Shown here piece after piece: positions 30,229 through 37,879 of a DNA stretch of 40,808 nucleotides (its first letter is position 1; every line of letters starts with the position of its first letter). The position numbers were made by a program, and so were the translations under genes. Source of the DNA: Oscillospiraceae bacterium (GTDB lineage: Bacteria > Bacillota_A > Clostridia > Oscillospirales > Oscillospiraceae); NCBI GenBank assembly GCA_017939025.1, contig JAGBAI010000104.1, forward strand, positions 1-40,808, in the 5' to 3' direction. Below the pieces are notes generated by a model. That model had not been told where the DNA came from, ran no database searches, and saw only the letters and a list, made by a program, of their open reading frames with translations.

Positions 30229-32286
30229 TTAGCCGGACTTGGGAACGTTACCGCGGTTGGTCAGATCCAGAACCACGTTGGGGTTGAACAGGCTCAGGTC
30301 TGTGAACTGGCTGGCGTAGTGAACCATGTTCTCACCGGTGACCATCAGACGGTTCTGGCGGACATAGGTGGTGTTCACCTCGGCATAGGGCTTGGTGCCG
30401 TGACCAATGAAGTAACGGAAGCCGCTGGTGTACATAACATTGAAGGCCTGACCGCTGAAATCGGTGATGTTGCTGGTCTTGGCAAAGACAAAGGTGTCCA
30501 CGGGTCCGATGATGTTGGTAACCTCGTTGGTCCAGGAGGTCAGAGAAGCGGAAATCTGGGCCACGGAGTAACCGGCATAGGCTTCGTTGGAGTAGGTATA
30601 GCAGGCCAGGGTGTAGCCCTTTGCCCGCAGGGCATTGGCAATCTGCTGGGCACCGGCAACCTGCTGGTCATAGAAATCCTGGCCCTTGGTGCCGATGTAA
30701 GTGGTGTTGCAGCGGTAACCAAAGACACCCTCGTGACCGGTGAAGGCCAGAGTAGCCCGGGCACCACGGTAGGAGAAATCGGGATGCTGTGCGATGAAGT
30801 CCTCCAGAATGGGTACCAGATCATAGTTGCCCACCTGGGTCTGACCCTGGGCATCGATGTACTCGGCCTTGATGCTGTCACCGTTGACCACCAGGCGGCT
30901 GGCGAAGCCGTCACCGTTGGCATCGGGCGTGCCGTCGCCGTCGCCGCCGGTCATATAGTCAAAGTAGTTGACCATGGTCTCGGTAATCATCACAGGCTTC
31001 TTGCCTTCAGGCAGCAGGATGGGATCGATGTAGAATTTCTGGTTGCCGTCCAGATCGGTGTTGGAGGCGGCGAAGGAGTCAAAATCCACCAGAACGTAGC
31101 CATTGTTATACAGCTCGTTGAGGATCTTGGAGAATTCATCGCAGGTGACGAAATTCTTGTTGTACTGGCCGCCATAGGTATCGTCCTTAAAGGCCCGGGT
31201 AGGATCCGCAATCAGCACATGGAAGCTCAGGTTGGGGATCAGAGAGGGTTCCTTGTGCTCCACCAGCTGGCTTTGAATGGTAGTGTAGTCCGCCACCTTG
31301 GCACCAATTTCGGGATAGGAAGTCAGATCGCCGCCATTGATGGAGTTGAGCAGGTTGATGGCCTCCTGATAGTTGTACTGGGCAGCCAGGGCCTCAGCTT
31401 CGGCCACGATGCGGTCATTCTGCTGCTCTGCCAGTTCAGCGGCGCTGATGGAAGCATCCAGCTGATTCTTCTTGGCCTCATCCTCGATCTTGCGCAGGGC
31501 GATGACGTTGGACAGGGAGCCAATGATGAAGGACAGCACCAGGATCAAACTGATGCACACCAGAATGGGAGGCAGATAGAATTCCTTGAAGATCTGCTGC
31601 CGGGACTTTCTGCGGCGCCGGGGCTTGTTGGGATCCACAGGCTCTTCCTGCAGCTCCTTGTGGAGCACCGGAGCAAAATACAGGTCAAAGAACTTTGTCA
31701 GGATCTTGGGAGCCTTCAGCTTGGGCAGCGTGATTTTTGGCAAAGGCTTTTTCTCTCTGGGTTTGCGGGTGACCGGCTCCTCGCCACTTTCTTCGTCTGC
31801 TTCAGCGGGAACGGCCTCTTCCTCGTATTCTTCGGAGGACTCGAGGGCCTCCAGCTCTTCGTATTCCATTTCTTCGTTCATGTCTGTCTCCCCGGGCATC
31901 GGATCAGCTTCGATGGCCTCGTCTTCTTCGTATGCTTCTTCGGAGACGTATTCAGCTTCATCCTCTGCCTCCTGGAAGTATTCCTCCTCTTCCTCGGCGG
32001 GAACGTCCTGCACGTCATCCTCTTCTTCGTATTCTTCTTCGTCGGGATCCTCTTCGTCCGCATCCTCCTGGTCTGCCATATTCAGAAAATCGTCCAGATC
32101 CAGATCTTCGTCCAGGTCGAAGCTGTCTTCCTCTTCCTTCTTAGGGGGGGTCAGCCCCAGTTCTTCGTCGGAATAGGCGTTTAAGTCGATGTCTTTATTA
32201 TATTCTTCTTCTCCCAGAAAGGCTTTGGGGTCGAAGCTGTAGTCGTCGTCAAAGCTGAAATCGATATCGAAATCATTCTTACCCAT
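30229..32286 (-). CDS. Acidic membrane protein with catalytically altered polysaccharide-deacetylase-like domain
   Basis: A 685-residue protein. Residues 1-172 are strongly acidic (long Glu/Asp runs) and should lie in the cytoplasm. A basic Lys/Pro stretch (173-198) and PRRRRK (about 222-227) precede one membrane helix (about 238-260). A coiled coil (264-310) is followed by an outer domain (about 350-685) like clostridial NodB-type deacetylases: FHVLIADPTRAFKDD, CDEFSKILNELYNNGYVLV, HPDFSYRGARATLAFTGHEGVFGYR. Where active relatives have a DD metal motif, it reads PVMITETMVNYFDYM (431-445), and where they have SHSWGH, it reads CYTYSNEAYAGY (562-573). It is therefore probably a non-catalytic or altered sugar-binding protein. 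Start ATG 32286 with a weak AGGGATGG SD. Its own promoter is seen upstream. Confidence 0.85.
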   Translation of the reverse strand: MGKNDFDIDFSFDDDYSFDPKAFLGEEEYNKDIDLNAYSDEELGLTPPKKEEEDSFDLDEDLDLDDFLNMADQEDADEEDPDEEEYEEEDDVQDVPAEEEEEYFQEAEDEAEYVSEEAYEEDEAIEADPMPGETDMNEEMEYEELEALESSEEYEEEAVPAEADEESGEEPVTRKPREKKPLPKITLPKLKAPKILTKFFDLYFAPVLHKELQEEPVDPNKPRRRRKSRQQIFKEFYLPPILVCISLILVLSFIIGSLSNVIALRKIEDEAKKNQLDASISAAELAEQQNDRIVAEAEALAAQYNYQEAINLLNSINGGDLTSYPEIGAKVADYTTIQSQLVEHKEPSLIPNLSFHVLIADPTRAFKDDTYGGQYNKNFVTCDEFSKILNELYNNGYVLVDFDSFAASNTDLDGNQKFYIDPILLPEGKKPVMITETMVNYFDYMTGGDGDGTPDANGDGFASRLVVNGDSIKAEYIDAQGQTQVGNYDLVPILEDFIAQHPDFSYRGARATLAFTGHEGVFGYRCNTTYIGTKGQDFYDQQVAGAQQIANALRAKGYTLACYTYSNEAYAGYSVAQISASLTSWTNEVTNIIGPVDTFVFAKTSNITDFSGQAFNVMYTSGFRYFIGHGTKPYAEVNTTYVRQNRLMVTGENMVHYASQFTDLSLFNPNVVLDLTNRGNVPKSG

Positions 32287-32322
32287 TTATCCATCCCTAC
32301 CTTTTATGGTATAGTCAATAGT

Positions 32323-32351
32323 ATTCTATCATTGCCCCTTGAAAAAAGCAA
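32323..32351 (-). promoter_or_regulatory. Sigma-A promoter of the acidic membrane gene
   Basis: Minus strand: -35 TTGCTT (32346-32351), 17-bp spacer, -10 TAGAAT (32323-32328) with TGA extension. Confidence 0.55.
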
Positions 32352-32432
32352 GAACATTTGGCCTGTTTGAGAAAAAAAGCCCTTTAAGATTTCCTTAATT
32401 CGGATGGTGACGCAGCGGCATCGCCATTTTTC

Positions 32433-32461
32433 TTGCAAAACAGGGGCCATTGTGCTATGAT
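32433..32461 (+). promoter_or_regulatory. Sigma-A promoter of the LURP-one/luxS/mtnN run
   Basis: -35 TTGCAA (32433-32438), 17-bp spacer, -10 TATGAT (32456-32461) with TGC extension. Confidence 0.7.
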
Positions 32462-32482
32462 GGCACCAAAGGAGGCGGTATT

Positions 32483-32962
32483 ATGCGGCTGTTTATCCGT
32501 CAACGGATTTTTTCCTGGACAGACAGTTATGATGTCTATAATGAAGAGGGAGAGGCCTGCTATGAGGTCAGAGCCAAATTCTTTGCGCTGGGTCATCAGA
32601 TTCAGGTGTATGACAAGCATACCGGCAGGGAAATGGGCGCCATCAGGGAAAAGCTGTTTACCATTCTGCCCCAGTTTGAAATCGTCATTGGTGGAAAGGT
32701 AATGGGCACTGTCCGGAAGGAACTGACATTTTTTAAAGAAAACTACCGGGTAGATTACCGGGGCTGGAATGTGGACGGTGATGTTTTCGGCTGGGATTAC
32801 CGGGTGATGGAGGGCCGCCGGGAAGTCATGTCCATCCAAAAGGAAATCTTCCGCCTCAGCGATACGTACGCTCTGGAATTCCACAAAGCAGAGGACGAGC
32901 TTCCGGGCCTGCTGCTGGTCATCGCCATCGACGCTGCCAATTGCAGCAGAAATAAGAATTGA
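32483..32962 (+). CDS. LURP-one-related (DUF567) family protein
   Basis: A 159-residue protein of the LURP-one/Tubby-like fold (DUF567): MRLFIRQRIFSWTDSYDVYNEEGEACYEVRAKFFALGHQIQVYD, then TGREMGAIREKLFTILPQFEI, WNVDGDVFGWDYRVMEG and the hydrophobic C-terminal helix (ELPGLLLVIAIDAA) that is buried in this barrel. Function is unknown; members are thought to bind membrane lipid. GGAGG (32471-32475) is 7 nt before ATG 32483. luxS starts 7 nt after the stop, so it is cotranscribed. Confidence 0.88.
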   Translation: MRLFIRQRIFSWTDSYDVYNEEGEACYEVRAKFFALGHQIQVYDKHTGREMGAIREKLFTILPQFEIVIGGKVMGTVRKELTFFKENYRVDYRGWNVDGDVFGWDYRVMEGRREVMSIQKEIFRLSDTYALEFHKAEDELPGLLLVIAIDAANCSRNKN

Positions 32963-32969
32963 GGTCATT

Positions 32970-33446
32970 ATGGAAAAAATTACAAGCTTTACCATCGATC
33001 ATATCAAGCTGCAGCCGGGCCTGTATGTGTCCCGGAAGGACAAGGTTGGAGTGGAAACCGTTACTACCTTTGACCTGCGGCTGACCAAGCCCAACGACGA
33101 GCCGGTGATGAATACCGCGGAGGTTCACACCATAGAGCATCTGGCGGCGACGTACCTGCGCAATGAACCCAATTGGAAAGACAAGGTGCTGTATTTTGGC
33201 CCCATGGGCTGCCGGACGGGCTTTTACCTGCTGCTGACCGGGGATTATACCTCCAAAGAGGTGGTGCCTCTGGTACGGGACTGTTTCCGGTTTATCCGGG
33301 ATTACCGGGGAGAGGTTCCCGGCGCCAGTGCAAAGGACTGCGGCAATTATCTGGATATGAACCTGCCCATGGCCAACTACTGGGGCAGAAAATATACCGC
33401 TCTGCTGGAAAACATTGAGGATACACAACTGGTATATCCGGACTGA
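32970..33446 (+). CDS. luxS: S-ribosylhomocysteine lyase
   Basis: A 158-residue cytoplasmic enzyme converting S-ribosylhomocysteine into homocysteine and 4,5-dihydroxy-2,3-pentanedione, the precursor of AI-2. The metal ligands are His53 and His57 in HTIEHLAA and Cys124 in DCGNY; the catalytic Cys81 is in GPMGCRTGF. All are intact. GAGG lies 5 nt before ATG 32970. It is followed 15 nt later by mtnN, the enzyme making its substrate; the two form the activated methyl cycle. Whether AI-2 is used as a signal cannot be told; no AI-2 uptake genes are in the window. Confidence 0.97.
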   Translation: MEKITSFTIDHIKLQPGLYVSRKDKVGVETVTTFDLRLTKPNDEPVMNTAEVHTIEHLAATYLRNEPNWKDKVLYFGPMGCRTGFYLLLTGDYTSKEVVPLVRDCFRFIRDYRGEVPGASAKDCGNYLDMNLPMANYWGRKYTALLENIEDTQLVYPD

Positions 33447-33461
33447 AAGAGGGAAAAAATG

Positions 33462-34166
33462 ATGACAAAACTGGGAATCATCGGTGCCATGCAGGTGGAA
33501 GTAGAGCTTCTGCTGGGCGCTATGGAAAATAAGGAAGAAAAAACAATCGCCGGCAGTACCTTCTATGAAGGCAAGCTGGAAGGACTGGATGCTGTGGTTG
33601 TCCAGTGCGGTGTGGGCAAGGTCAACGCGGCCATCTGTGCCCAGATCCTGTGCAGCTGCTTCGGCGTGACCCATCTGGTGAATACCGGCATTGCCGGCTC
33701 CCTGTGCGCCGATCTGGACATCGGTGACCTGGTGGTCAGCACCGATGCCATGTACCATGACTTCGACTGCGTCAATTTTGGCTATCCCTACGGCAAGGTT
33801 CCCGGTATGGACGTGATCTCCTTCCCGGCGGATGCAGCCATGATGGACTATGCCTTCGCCGCTGCCGAATCCGTCAATCCCGGTCATACGAAAAAAGGCC
33901 GCATCGCCAGCGGCGATCAGTTTGTGGCTGTGAAGGCGCTGAAAGAGAAGATCATCGCCAACACCCAGGGCCTGTGCACCGAAATGGAAGGTGCCGCCAT
34001 TGCCCAGACAGCTTACCGCAATGCCGTTCCCTTCGTGATCCTCCGGGCCATTTCTGACAAGGCCGATGACAGCGCGGAAATGGATTACCCCACCTTTGAA
34101 CGCATCGCCGCCCACCGGTGCGCAGATGTAACCAGGGCGTTGGCACGGATGCTGAGAAAGGCATAA
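33462..34166 (+). CDS. mtnN: 5'-methylthioadenosine/S-adenosylhomocysteine nucleosidase
   Basis: A 234-residue nucleosidase that cleaves S-adenosylhomocysteine to adenine and S-ribosylhomocysteine, which LuxS (encoded upstream) then uses. Motifs: LGIIGAMQVEVELL with the catalytic Glu, NTGIAGSL, IASGDQFV, TEMEGAAIAQ and AISDKAD with the catalytic Asp. Two adjacent in-frame ATGs exist (33459 and 33462); GAGGG at 33449-33453 is 8 nt from the second and only 5 nt from the first, so the second is preferred. The next gene begins 3 nt after the stop. Confidence 0.95.
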   Translation: MTKLGIIGAMQVEVELLLGAMENKEEKTIAGSTFYEGKLEGLDAVVVQCGVGKVNAAICAQILCSCFGVTHLVNTGIAGSLCADLDIGDLVVSTDAMYHDFDCVNFGYPYGKVPGMDVISFPADAAMMDYAFAAAESVNPGHTKKGRIASGDQFVAVKALKEKIIANTQGLCTEMEGAAIAQTAYRNAVPFVILRAISDKADDSAEMDYPTFERIAAHRCADVTRALARMLRKA

Positions 34167-34169
34167 CCT

Positions 34170-34940
34170 ATGAAAAAACTTTATGAGAAAAGTGAATTGA
34201 CCTTTGCGCTGGTCTGGATCGGACTGTATGTCGGTGTGATGAACGTTGCACTGCAGTTTTGCGGAGGCTTTGATGATCTGGCGGGAAAAACGGTGGGCCA
34301 GCTGCTGGTTCCGGTAGGCTGTATCCTGTTGCTGGCAGCCGTCTCAACGGTGTGGATTCTGAAAAACGGATTGGCACAAAAATATGGCCTGTGCCGTTTT
34401 CGGAGGAAAATCAGCATCTATCTGTGGTTTATCCCACTGGTGCTGATGTCCTGCGTGAATCTGGTGAATGGACTGGGCGTGACGGCACCTTTGGCAGTTT
34501 CACTGCTGATGATGGTGAATCTGGCAATGGGCGGTTATGTAGAAGAAATCATTTTCCGTGGGTTTCTGTTCCGGGCCATGGCAAAGGATGGACTGAAAAG
34601 CGCGATCATCGTATCGGCTGTGACCTTTGGCGCGGGACATATTGTGAACCTGGCCAATACAGCGGATATCCTGGGGGTTTTATTACAGGTTTGTTATGCC
34701 ATTGCCATCGGTTTTTTGTATACGGTTCTGGTCTATAAAGGCGGCAGTATGCTGCCGTGTATCGTGAGCCATATGTTTGTCAACGCCACCAGCGTCTTTG
34801 CCCTGGAAGCGGGGCCCTTTACGGATCTGGTGACCGGGATCTTCGGCAGGGGCGATGCGGGGACGGTTCAGACCTGCTCGGCAGTGCTGATCATCGTACT
34901 CTCCGGCGGTTATGCCCTGTGGCTCTGGAAAAAAACGTAA
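34170..34940 (+). CDS. CPBP-family intramembrane glutamic endopeptidase
   Basis: A 256-residue multi-spanning membrane protein (about 8 helices) of the CPBP (CAAX protease and bacteriocin-processing) family. Motif 1 EEIIFRGFLFR carries the Glu-Glu and Arg, motif 2 FGAGHIVN the first His, and motif 3 HMFVNAT the second His and Asn, so the active site is complete. Substrates are unknown. ATG 34170 follows the mtnN stop by 3 nt with GAAAGG at about 9 nt. It is the last gene of the luxS run, and a UUCG-loop terminator follows. Confidence 0.93.
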   Translation: MKKLYEKSELTFALVWIGLYVGVMNVALQFCGGFDDLAGKTVGQLLVPVGCILLLAAVSTVWILKNGLAQKYGLCRFRRKISIYLWFIPLVLMSCVNLVNGLGVTAPLAVSLLMMVNLAMGGYVEEIIFRGFLFRAMAKDGLKSAIIVSAVTFGAGHIVNLANTADILGVLLQVCYAIAIGFLYTVLVYKGGSMLPCIVSHMFVNATSVFALEAGPFTDLVTGIFGRGDAGTVQTCSAVLIIVLSGGYALWLWKKT

Positions 34941-34946
34941 CAAAGC

Positions 34947-34976
34947 GGCTGTACCTTCGGGTGCAGCCACTTTTTT
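34947..34976 (+). terminator. Terminator of the luxS run
   Basis: GGCTGTACC-TTCG-GGTGCAGCC (34947-34968), 9 bp with one G-U and a UUCG tetraloop, then TTTTTT at 34971-34976. Confidence 0.9.
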
Positions 34977-34985
34977 GTTGAACGG

Positions 34986-35426
34986 TTATGAGAAAAGGAA
35001 AGAAATCCAATAGATTAAACCATAGACCACCGATGCCGCCAGGCCATACACGATCACCGGCCCGGCGATGGTAAACATCTTCGCCGCCGTACCAAGGATC
35101 ATGCCCTCGGTCTTGAATTCAATGGCCGGGGCGGCAATGGCGTTGGCGAAGCCGGTGATGGGCACCAGAGTTCCGGCACCGGCGTGCTTTGCCAGATTGT
35201 CGTACAGGCTCAGGCCGGTGAGCAGGGCGGACAGTGCGACCAAAGTCATGGACGCGGCGCTGCCCGCAGCATCCTTGTCCAGCCCCAGCGTGCTGTAGCA
35301 GTTGACCAGCACCTGCCCCAGAGTACAGATGAGGCCGCCCACCACAAAAGCCATGAGACAATCCTTGCCCATAGGGGATTTTGGACTCATTTCTTCTACC
35401 AAAAGCTGATATTCCTTATCTGTCAT
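34986..35426 (-). CDS. spoVAC: Stage V sporulation protein AC homologue
   Basis: A 146-residue membrane protein of the SpoVAC/SpoVAEb family, part of the channel that moves dipicolinic acid into and out of the spore. Matches to SpoVAC: MAFVVGGLICTLGQVLVNCY, AASMTLVALSALLTGLSLYDNLAKHAGAGTLVPITGFANA, FKTEGMILGTAAKMFTIAGPVIVYG. GGAGGG is 5 nt before ATG 35426. SpoVAD and SpoVAEb, which usually sit beside it, are not in the window, so it is either a solo copy or separated from its operon. It supports a spore-forming host. A tentative forespore promoter is upstream. Confidence 0.92.
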   Translation of the reverse strand: MTDKEYQLLVEEMSPKSPMGKDCLMAFVVGGLICTLGQVLVNCYSTLGLDKDAAGSAASMTLVALSALLTGLSLYDNLAKHAGAGTLVPITGFANAIAAPAIEFKTEGMILGTAAKMFTIAGPVIVYGLAASVVYGLIYWISFLFS

Positions 35427-35442
35427 AAGATCCCTCCAGAGA

Positions 35443-35472
35443 CAGTTTGTCCGGAAAAGGCGGAAGATATGC
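35443..35472 (-). promoter_or_regulatory. Tentative sigma-G-type promoter of spoVAC
   Basis: Minus strand: GCATA (35468-35472) and, 18 bp on, CAAACTG (35443-35449), similar to forespore sigma consensus (GYATR / CATnnTA). No sigma-A promoter is seen between the barstar terminator and spoVAC. This is weak evidence. Confidence 0.3.
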
Positions 35473-35474
35473 AG

Positions 35475-35500
35475 AAAACCGCTCCCGAAGGAGCGGTTTT
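35475..35500 (-). terminator. Terminator of the barnase/barstar operon
   Basis: AAAACCGCTCC-CGAA-GGAGCGGTTTT, 11-bp perfect stem. On the minus strand the loop is TTCG and TTTT follows inside the stem end. It touches the barstar stop codon. Confidence 0.88.
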
Positions 35501-35758
35501 TTACAGGATCACAGTGAGCCTTTTGTTTTCCAGTGCGGCATGCGTGATGGCTTTTTTAGCGGCGATGCCGTATTTTCCCAGTTTTTCTTCTGCTATTTCC
35601 CAGTTTTCCAACCGAATGGTGCCGGAAAGAGAAGTGAGCATGTCATGCAGCGCATCCAGGTTGTTGCCGTAGCAGGCGGGGAACGAGAGGGCTTCGGAAA
35701 CGATCCGGTGCAGATCCTCCCGGGTTTCCATAGCGGCGCAGTCAATGGTCACATTCAT
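35501..35758 (-). CDS. Barstar-family ribonuclease inhibitor
   Basis: An 85-residue cytoplasmic inhibitor of the barstar family, which blocks the active site of a barnase-type RNase. The inhibitor helix reads FPACYGNNLDALHDMLTSL, matching the barstar YGxNLDALxDxLT with both acidic contact residues (Asp, Asp) kept. Its start overlaps the stop of the barnase gene by one base (TGATG), so the toxin and inhibitor are translated from one message. GGAGA lies about 6 nt before ATG 35758. Together they form a self-protection pair. Confidence 0.93.
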   Translation of the reverse strand: MNVTIDCAAMETREDLHRIVSEALSFPACYGNNLDALHDMLTSLSGTIRLENWEIAEEKLGKYGIAAKKAITHAALENKRLTVIL

Positions 35759-36276
35759 CAGGGTTCTCCGTAGAGCAGCTCAAAGCTCTCATAGTGATCT
35801 TCTGTGTAATAAATCAAACCGTCTTCGGAGAAGACGATCCGCTTGGCACCCCGGCTGTCTTTGCCCAGAGTGTCAATGTCACATTCGGTGTAGTCACGAT
35901 CCTCCGGCAGCAGCCCTTCGTAATTGCCGAAATGGTCGCCGCCGATGCACATGCCGGGAGCATAATCCTCCAGCCCGCCGCCTTCCCAGCCCAGTTCCCG
36001 GGCTTCGGCCTTGGTGATGAAGTTTTCCGGCAGGCAGCCATAGGTGTACAGGTAAAGCGCTACATCTTCTTTTGATGTGTAGGTGCCTTCAAAGGCAATA
36101 GCGGCTTCGGTTTGAACAGCTTCGGTCTCAAAGGGAATGTCAACAGCCTCTGTGTAGGCCACCCCGGTGGATTCCGGGAGTGAAGCCGCTTCCTGGGGGT
36201 TGAAGGAAAAGCCAAAGCCAAAGAACATGGCCAGCACCACCAGGATCAGCATACCGGGGGTTATCTTCTTTTTCAT
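35758..36276 (-). CDS. Barnase-type secreted guanyl-specific ribonuclease
   Basis: A 172-residue RNase of the barnase (N1/T1) family. An N-terminal signal or anchor (KKKITPGMLILVVLAMFFGFGFSF) is followed by a Glu-rich linker (about 27-62) and the enzyme domain: VALYLYTYGCLPENFITKAEARELGW, then GGDHFGNYEG, RDYTECDID, KRIVFSEDGLIYYTEDHYESF. By alignment with barnase the general base is Glu131, the phosphate-binding residues Arg142 and Arg146, and the general acid His161; all are present. AGGAGG is 5 nt before ATG 36276; the open frame continues 19 codons upstream. It would be exported, with barstar protecting the cytoplasm. It could serve nutrition or competition. The promoter is a strong sigma-A type. 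Confidence 0.92.
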   Translation of the reverse strand: MKKKITPGMLILVVLAMFFGFGFSFNPQEAASLPESTGVAYTEAVDIPFETEAVQTEAAIAFEGTYTSKEDVALYLYTYGCLPENFITKAEARELGWEGGGLEDYAPGMCIGGDHFGNYEGLLPEDRDYTECDIDTLGKDSRGAKRIVFSEDGLIYYTEDHYESFELLYGEP

Positions 36277-36304
36277 AATTGCCTCCTGAAAATAGAATGG
36301 ATAC

Positions 36305-36333
36305 ATTATAATATAGATCTCAGCAAAGTACAA
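36305..36333 (-). promoter_or_regulatory. Sigma-A promoter of the barnase/barstar operon
   Basis: Minus strand: -35 TTGTAC (36328-36333), 17-bp spacer, consensus -10 TATAAT (36305-36310). Confidence 0.72.
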
Positions 36334-36415
36334 GAGGCGGCAAAATACAAGTCAACTGGTTTTCTTACCTAAATTTTCACCCGTTTTTTTGTTCAATATT
36401 TCGTTTAACACTTCG

Positions 36416-36445
36416 TTGTCAGATGGGGGTGGTTTGTGTTATAAT
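36416..36445 (+). promoter_or_regulatory. Sigma-A promoter of uxuA
   Basis: -35 TTGTCA (36416-36421), 18-bp spacer, consensus -10 TATAAT (36440-36445) with TGT extension. Upstream, ATTTCGTT also occurs in the symporter promoter spacer, which may hint at a shared regulator. Confidence 0.7.
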
Positions 36446-36519
36446 CTATCTAGCCAATTATGCCTCCCCCTGTGTTTTATGGAGGCGAGGCAGAAAATTT
36501 AGTAATGGAGGAATTTACT

Positions 36520-37620
36520 ATGCCTATGCAAATGGGTTTCCGTTGGTATGGCGAGGGCAACGATCAGATCACCCTGGACTATATCAAGCAGATTCCTGGC
36601 GTCAGCACCATCGTTTGGGCGCTGCACCACAAGATGCCCGGTGAGATCTGGGAAGAGCACGAAATCGCTGAGGTCATGGATCAGCTGCACAAGTACGGCT
36701 TCAACGGCGACGTCGTCGAGTCTGTCAACGTTCATGATGATATCAAGATCGGCAAGCCCACCCGTGACGCTCTGATCGAGAACTACAAGGTCTGCATCCG
36801 CAACCTGTCCAAGTTCGGTGTCAAGGTCATCTGCTACAACTTCATGCCCATCTTCGACTGGACCCGTTCCGATCTGTTCCACCCCGTGGGCGACGGTTCC
36901 ACCGCTCTGTTCTATGAAAAGGGCATGATCCAGGACGACTACAACGCCATGGCCAAGTACATCCTGGACTTCACCGAGAAGTACAACATGTCCTTCCCCG
37001 GCTGGGAGCCCGAGCGTATGGCTCAGCTGGACCGCCTGTTCAAGGAGTATGCTGATGTTGACCACGAGAAGCTGTGGGCCAACCTGAAGTACTTCCTGGA
37101 GGCCATTATGCCCACCTGTGAGGAGTGCGGCATCAAGATGGCTATCCACATGGACGATCCCCCATGGGATATCTTCGGTCTGCCCCGCCTGCTGATCAGC
37201 GAGGAGAACATCGACCGCTTCCTGTCCATGGTCGACCATCCCAACAACTGCCTGACTCTGTGCTCCGGCTCTCTGAACGCCGATCCCAACAACAACGTTG
37301 CCAACGTTGTTCGTAAGCACTGCGACCGCATCGCTTTCGCTCACATCCGTAACGTCAAGCACTTCGACAACGGTGACTTCTCCGAAGCTTCCCACCGTGA
37401 CTGCGACGGCGAGACCGGCATCCTGGAGATCCTGAAGGCTTACCACGAGTGCGGCTACGAAGGCTACATCCGTCCCGACCACGGCCGTCACCTGTGGGGT
37501 GAGGGTCCCGGCACTGTCCGTCCCGGCTACGGTCTGTACGACCGCGCTCTGGGCATCATGTACATGCTGGGCGCCTGGGACATGCTGGACAAGAAGGCCG
37601 GCACCAAGACCACTCTGTAA
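36520..37620 (+). CDS. uxuA: Mannonate dehydratase
   Basis: A 366-residue cytoplasmic enzyme turning D-mannonate into 2-keto-3-deoxy-D-gluconate in glucuronate breakdown. Motifs of UxuA: MGFRWYGEGNDQITLDYIKQIPGV at the start, SFPGWEPER, MAIHMDDPPWDIFGLPRLL with metal-binding residues, and NVKHFDNGDFSEASHRDCDG near the end, and IRPDHGRHLWGE. GGAGG (36507-36511) is 8 nt before ATG 36520; an in-frame open stretch upstream lacks an SD and overlaps the promoter region. Very biased codon use (almost only CTG, AAG, ATC, GGC) points to high expression. The gene is monocistronic, with uxuB following on its own promoter. Confidence 0.96.
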   Translation: MPMQMGFRWYGEGNDQITLDYIKQIPGVSTIVWALHHKMPGEIWEEHEIAEVMDQLHKYGFNGDVVESVNVHDDIKIGKPTRDALIENYKVCIRNLSKFGVKVICYNFMPIFDWTRSDLFHPVGDGSTALFYEKGMIQDDYNAMAKYILDFTEKYNMSFPGWEPERMAQLDRLFKEYADVDHEKLWANLKYFLEAIMPTCEECGIKMAIHMDDPPWDIFGLPRLLISEENIDRFLSMVDHPNNCLTLCSGSLNADPNNNVANVVRKHCDRIAFAHIRNVKHFDNGDFSEASHRDCDGETGILEILKAYHECGYEGYIRPDHGRHLWGEGPGTVRPGYGLYDRALGIMYMLGAWDMLDKKAGTKTTL

Positions 37621-37637
37621 TCTGCCTATAGCTATAG

Positions 37638-37665
37638 AAAAGGACCGCTTCGGCGGTCCTTTTTT
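37638..37665 (+). terminator. Terminator of uxuA
   Basis: GGACCGC-TTCG-GCGGTCC (37642-37659), extended by A/T pairs, then TTTTTT to 37665. UUCG tetraloop. Confidence 0.92.
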
Positions 37666-37782
37666 AAATATCTTCAGGAGGTTATGCCCTGTAACCTTAA
37701 TACGCAAGACGGGATTTTTAACAAAAATCCTGCATGAGATTTGTTCGGTTGTACAAAACGTTGAATAATTCATAATCCGCTA

Positions 37783-37811
37783 TTGCGGAAAAAAGGCTTT
37801 TCGACTATAAT
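37783..37811 (+). promoter_or_regulatory. Sigma-A promoter of uxuB
   Basis: -35 TTGCGG (37783-37788), 17-bp spacer, consensus -10 TATAAT (37806-37811). The -35 overlaps the inverted repeat CCGC-TATT-GCGG (37777-37788). Upstream also lies GGATTTTT-AAC-AAAAATCC (37712-37730), another 8-bp inverted repeat. Confidence 0.65.
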
Positions 37812-37879
37812 GTACCTGTAAAAGTGTGAGAATGGTTTGTCTGTTCTCCCCAAAAAATTATTTAAGGAGCAATTGCAAC

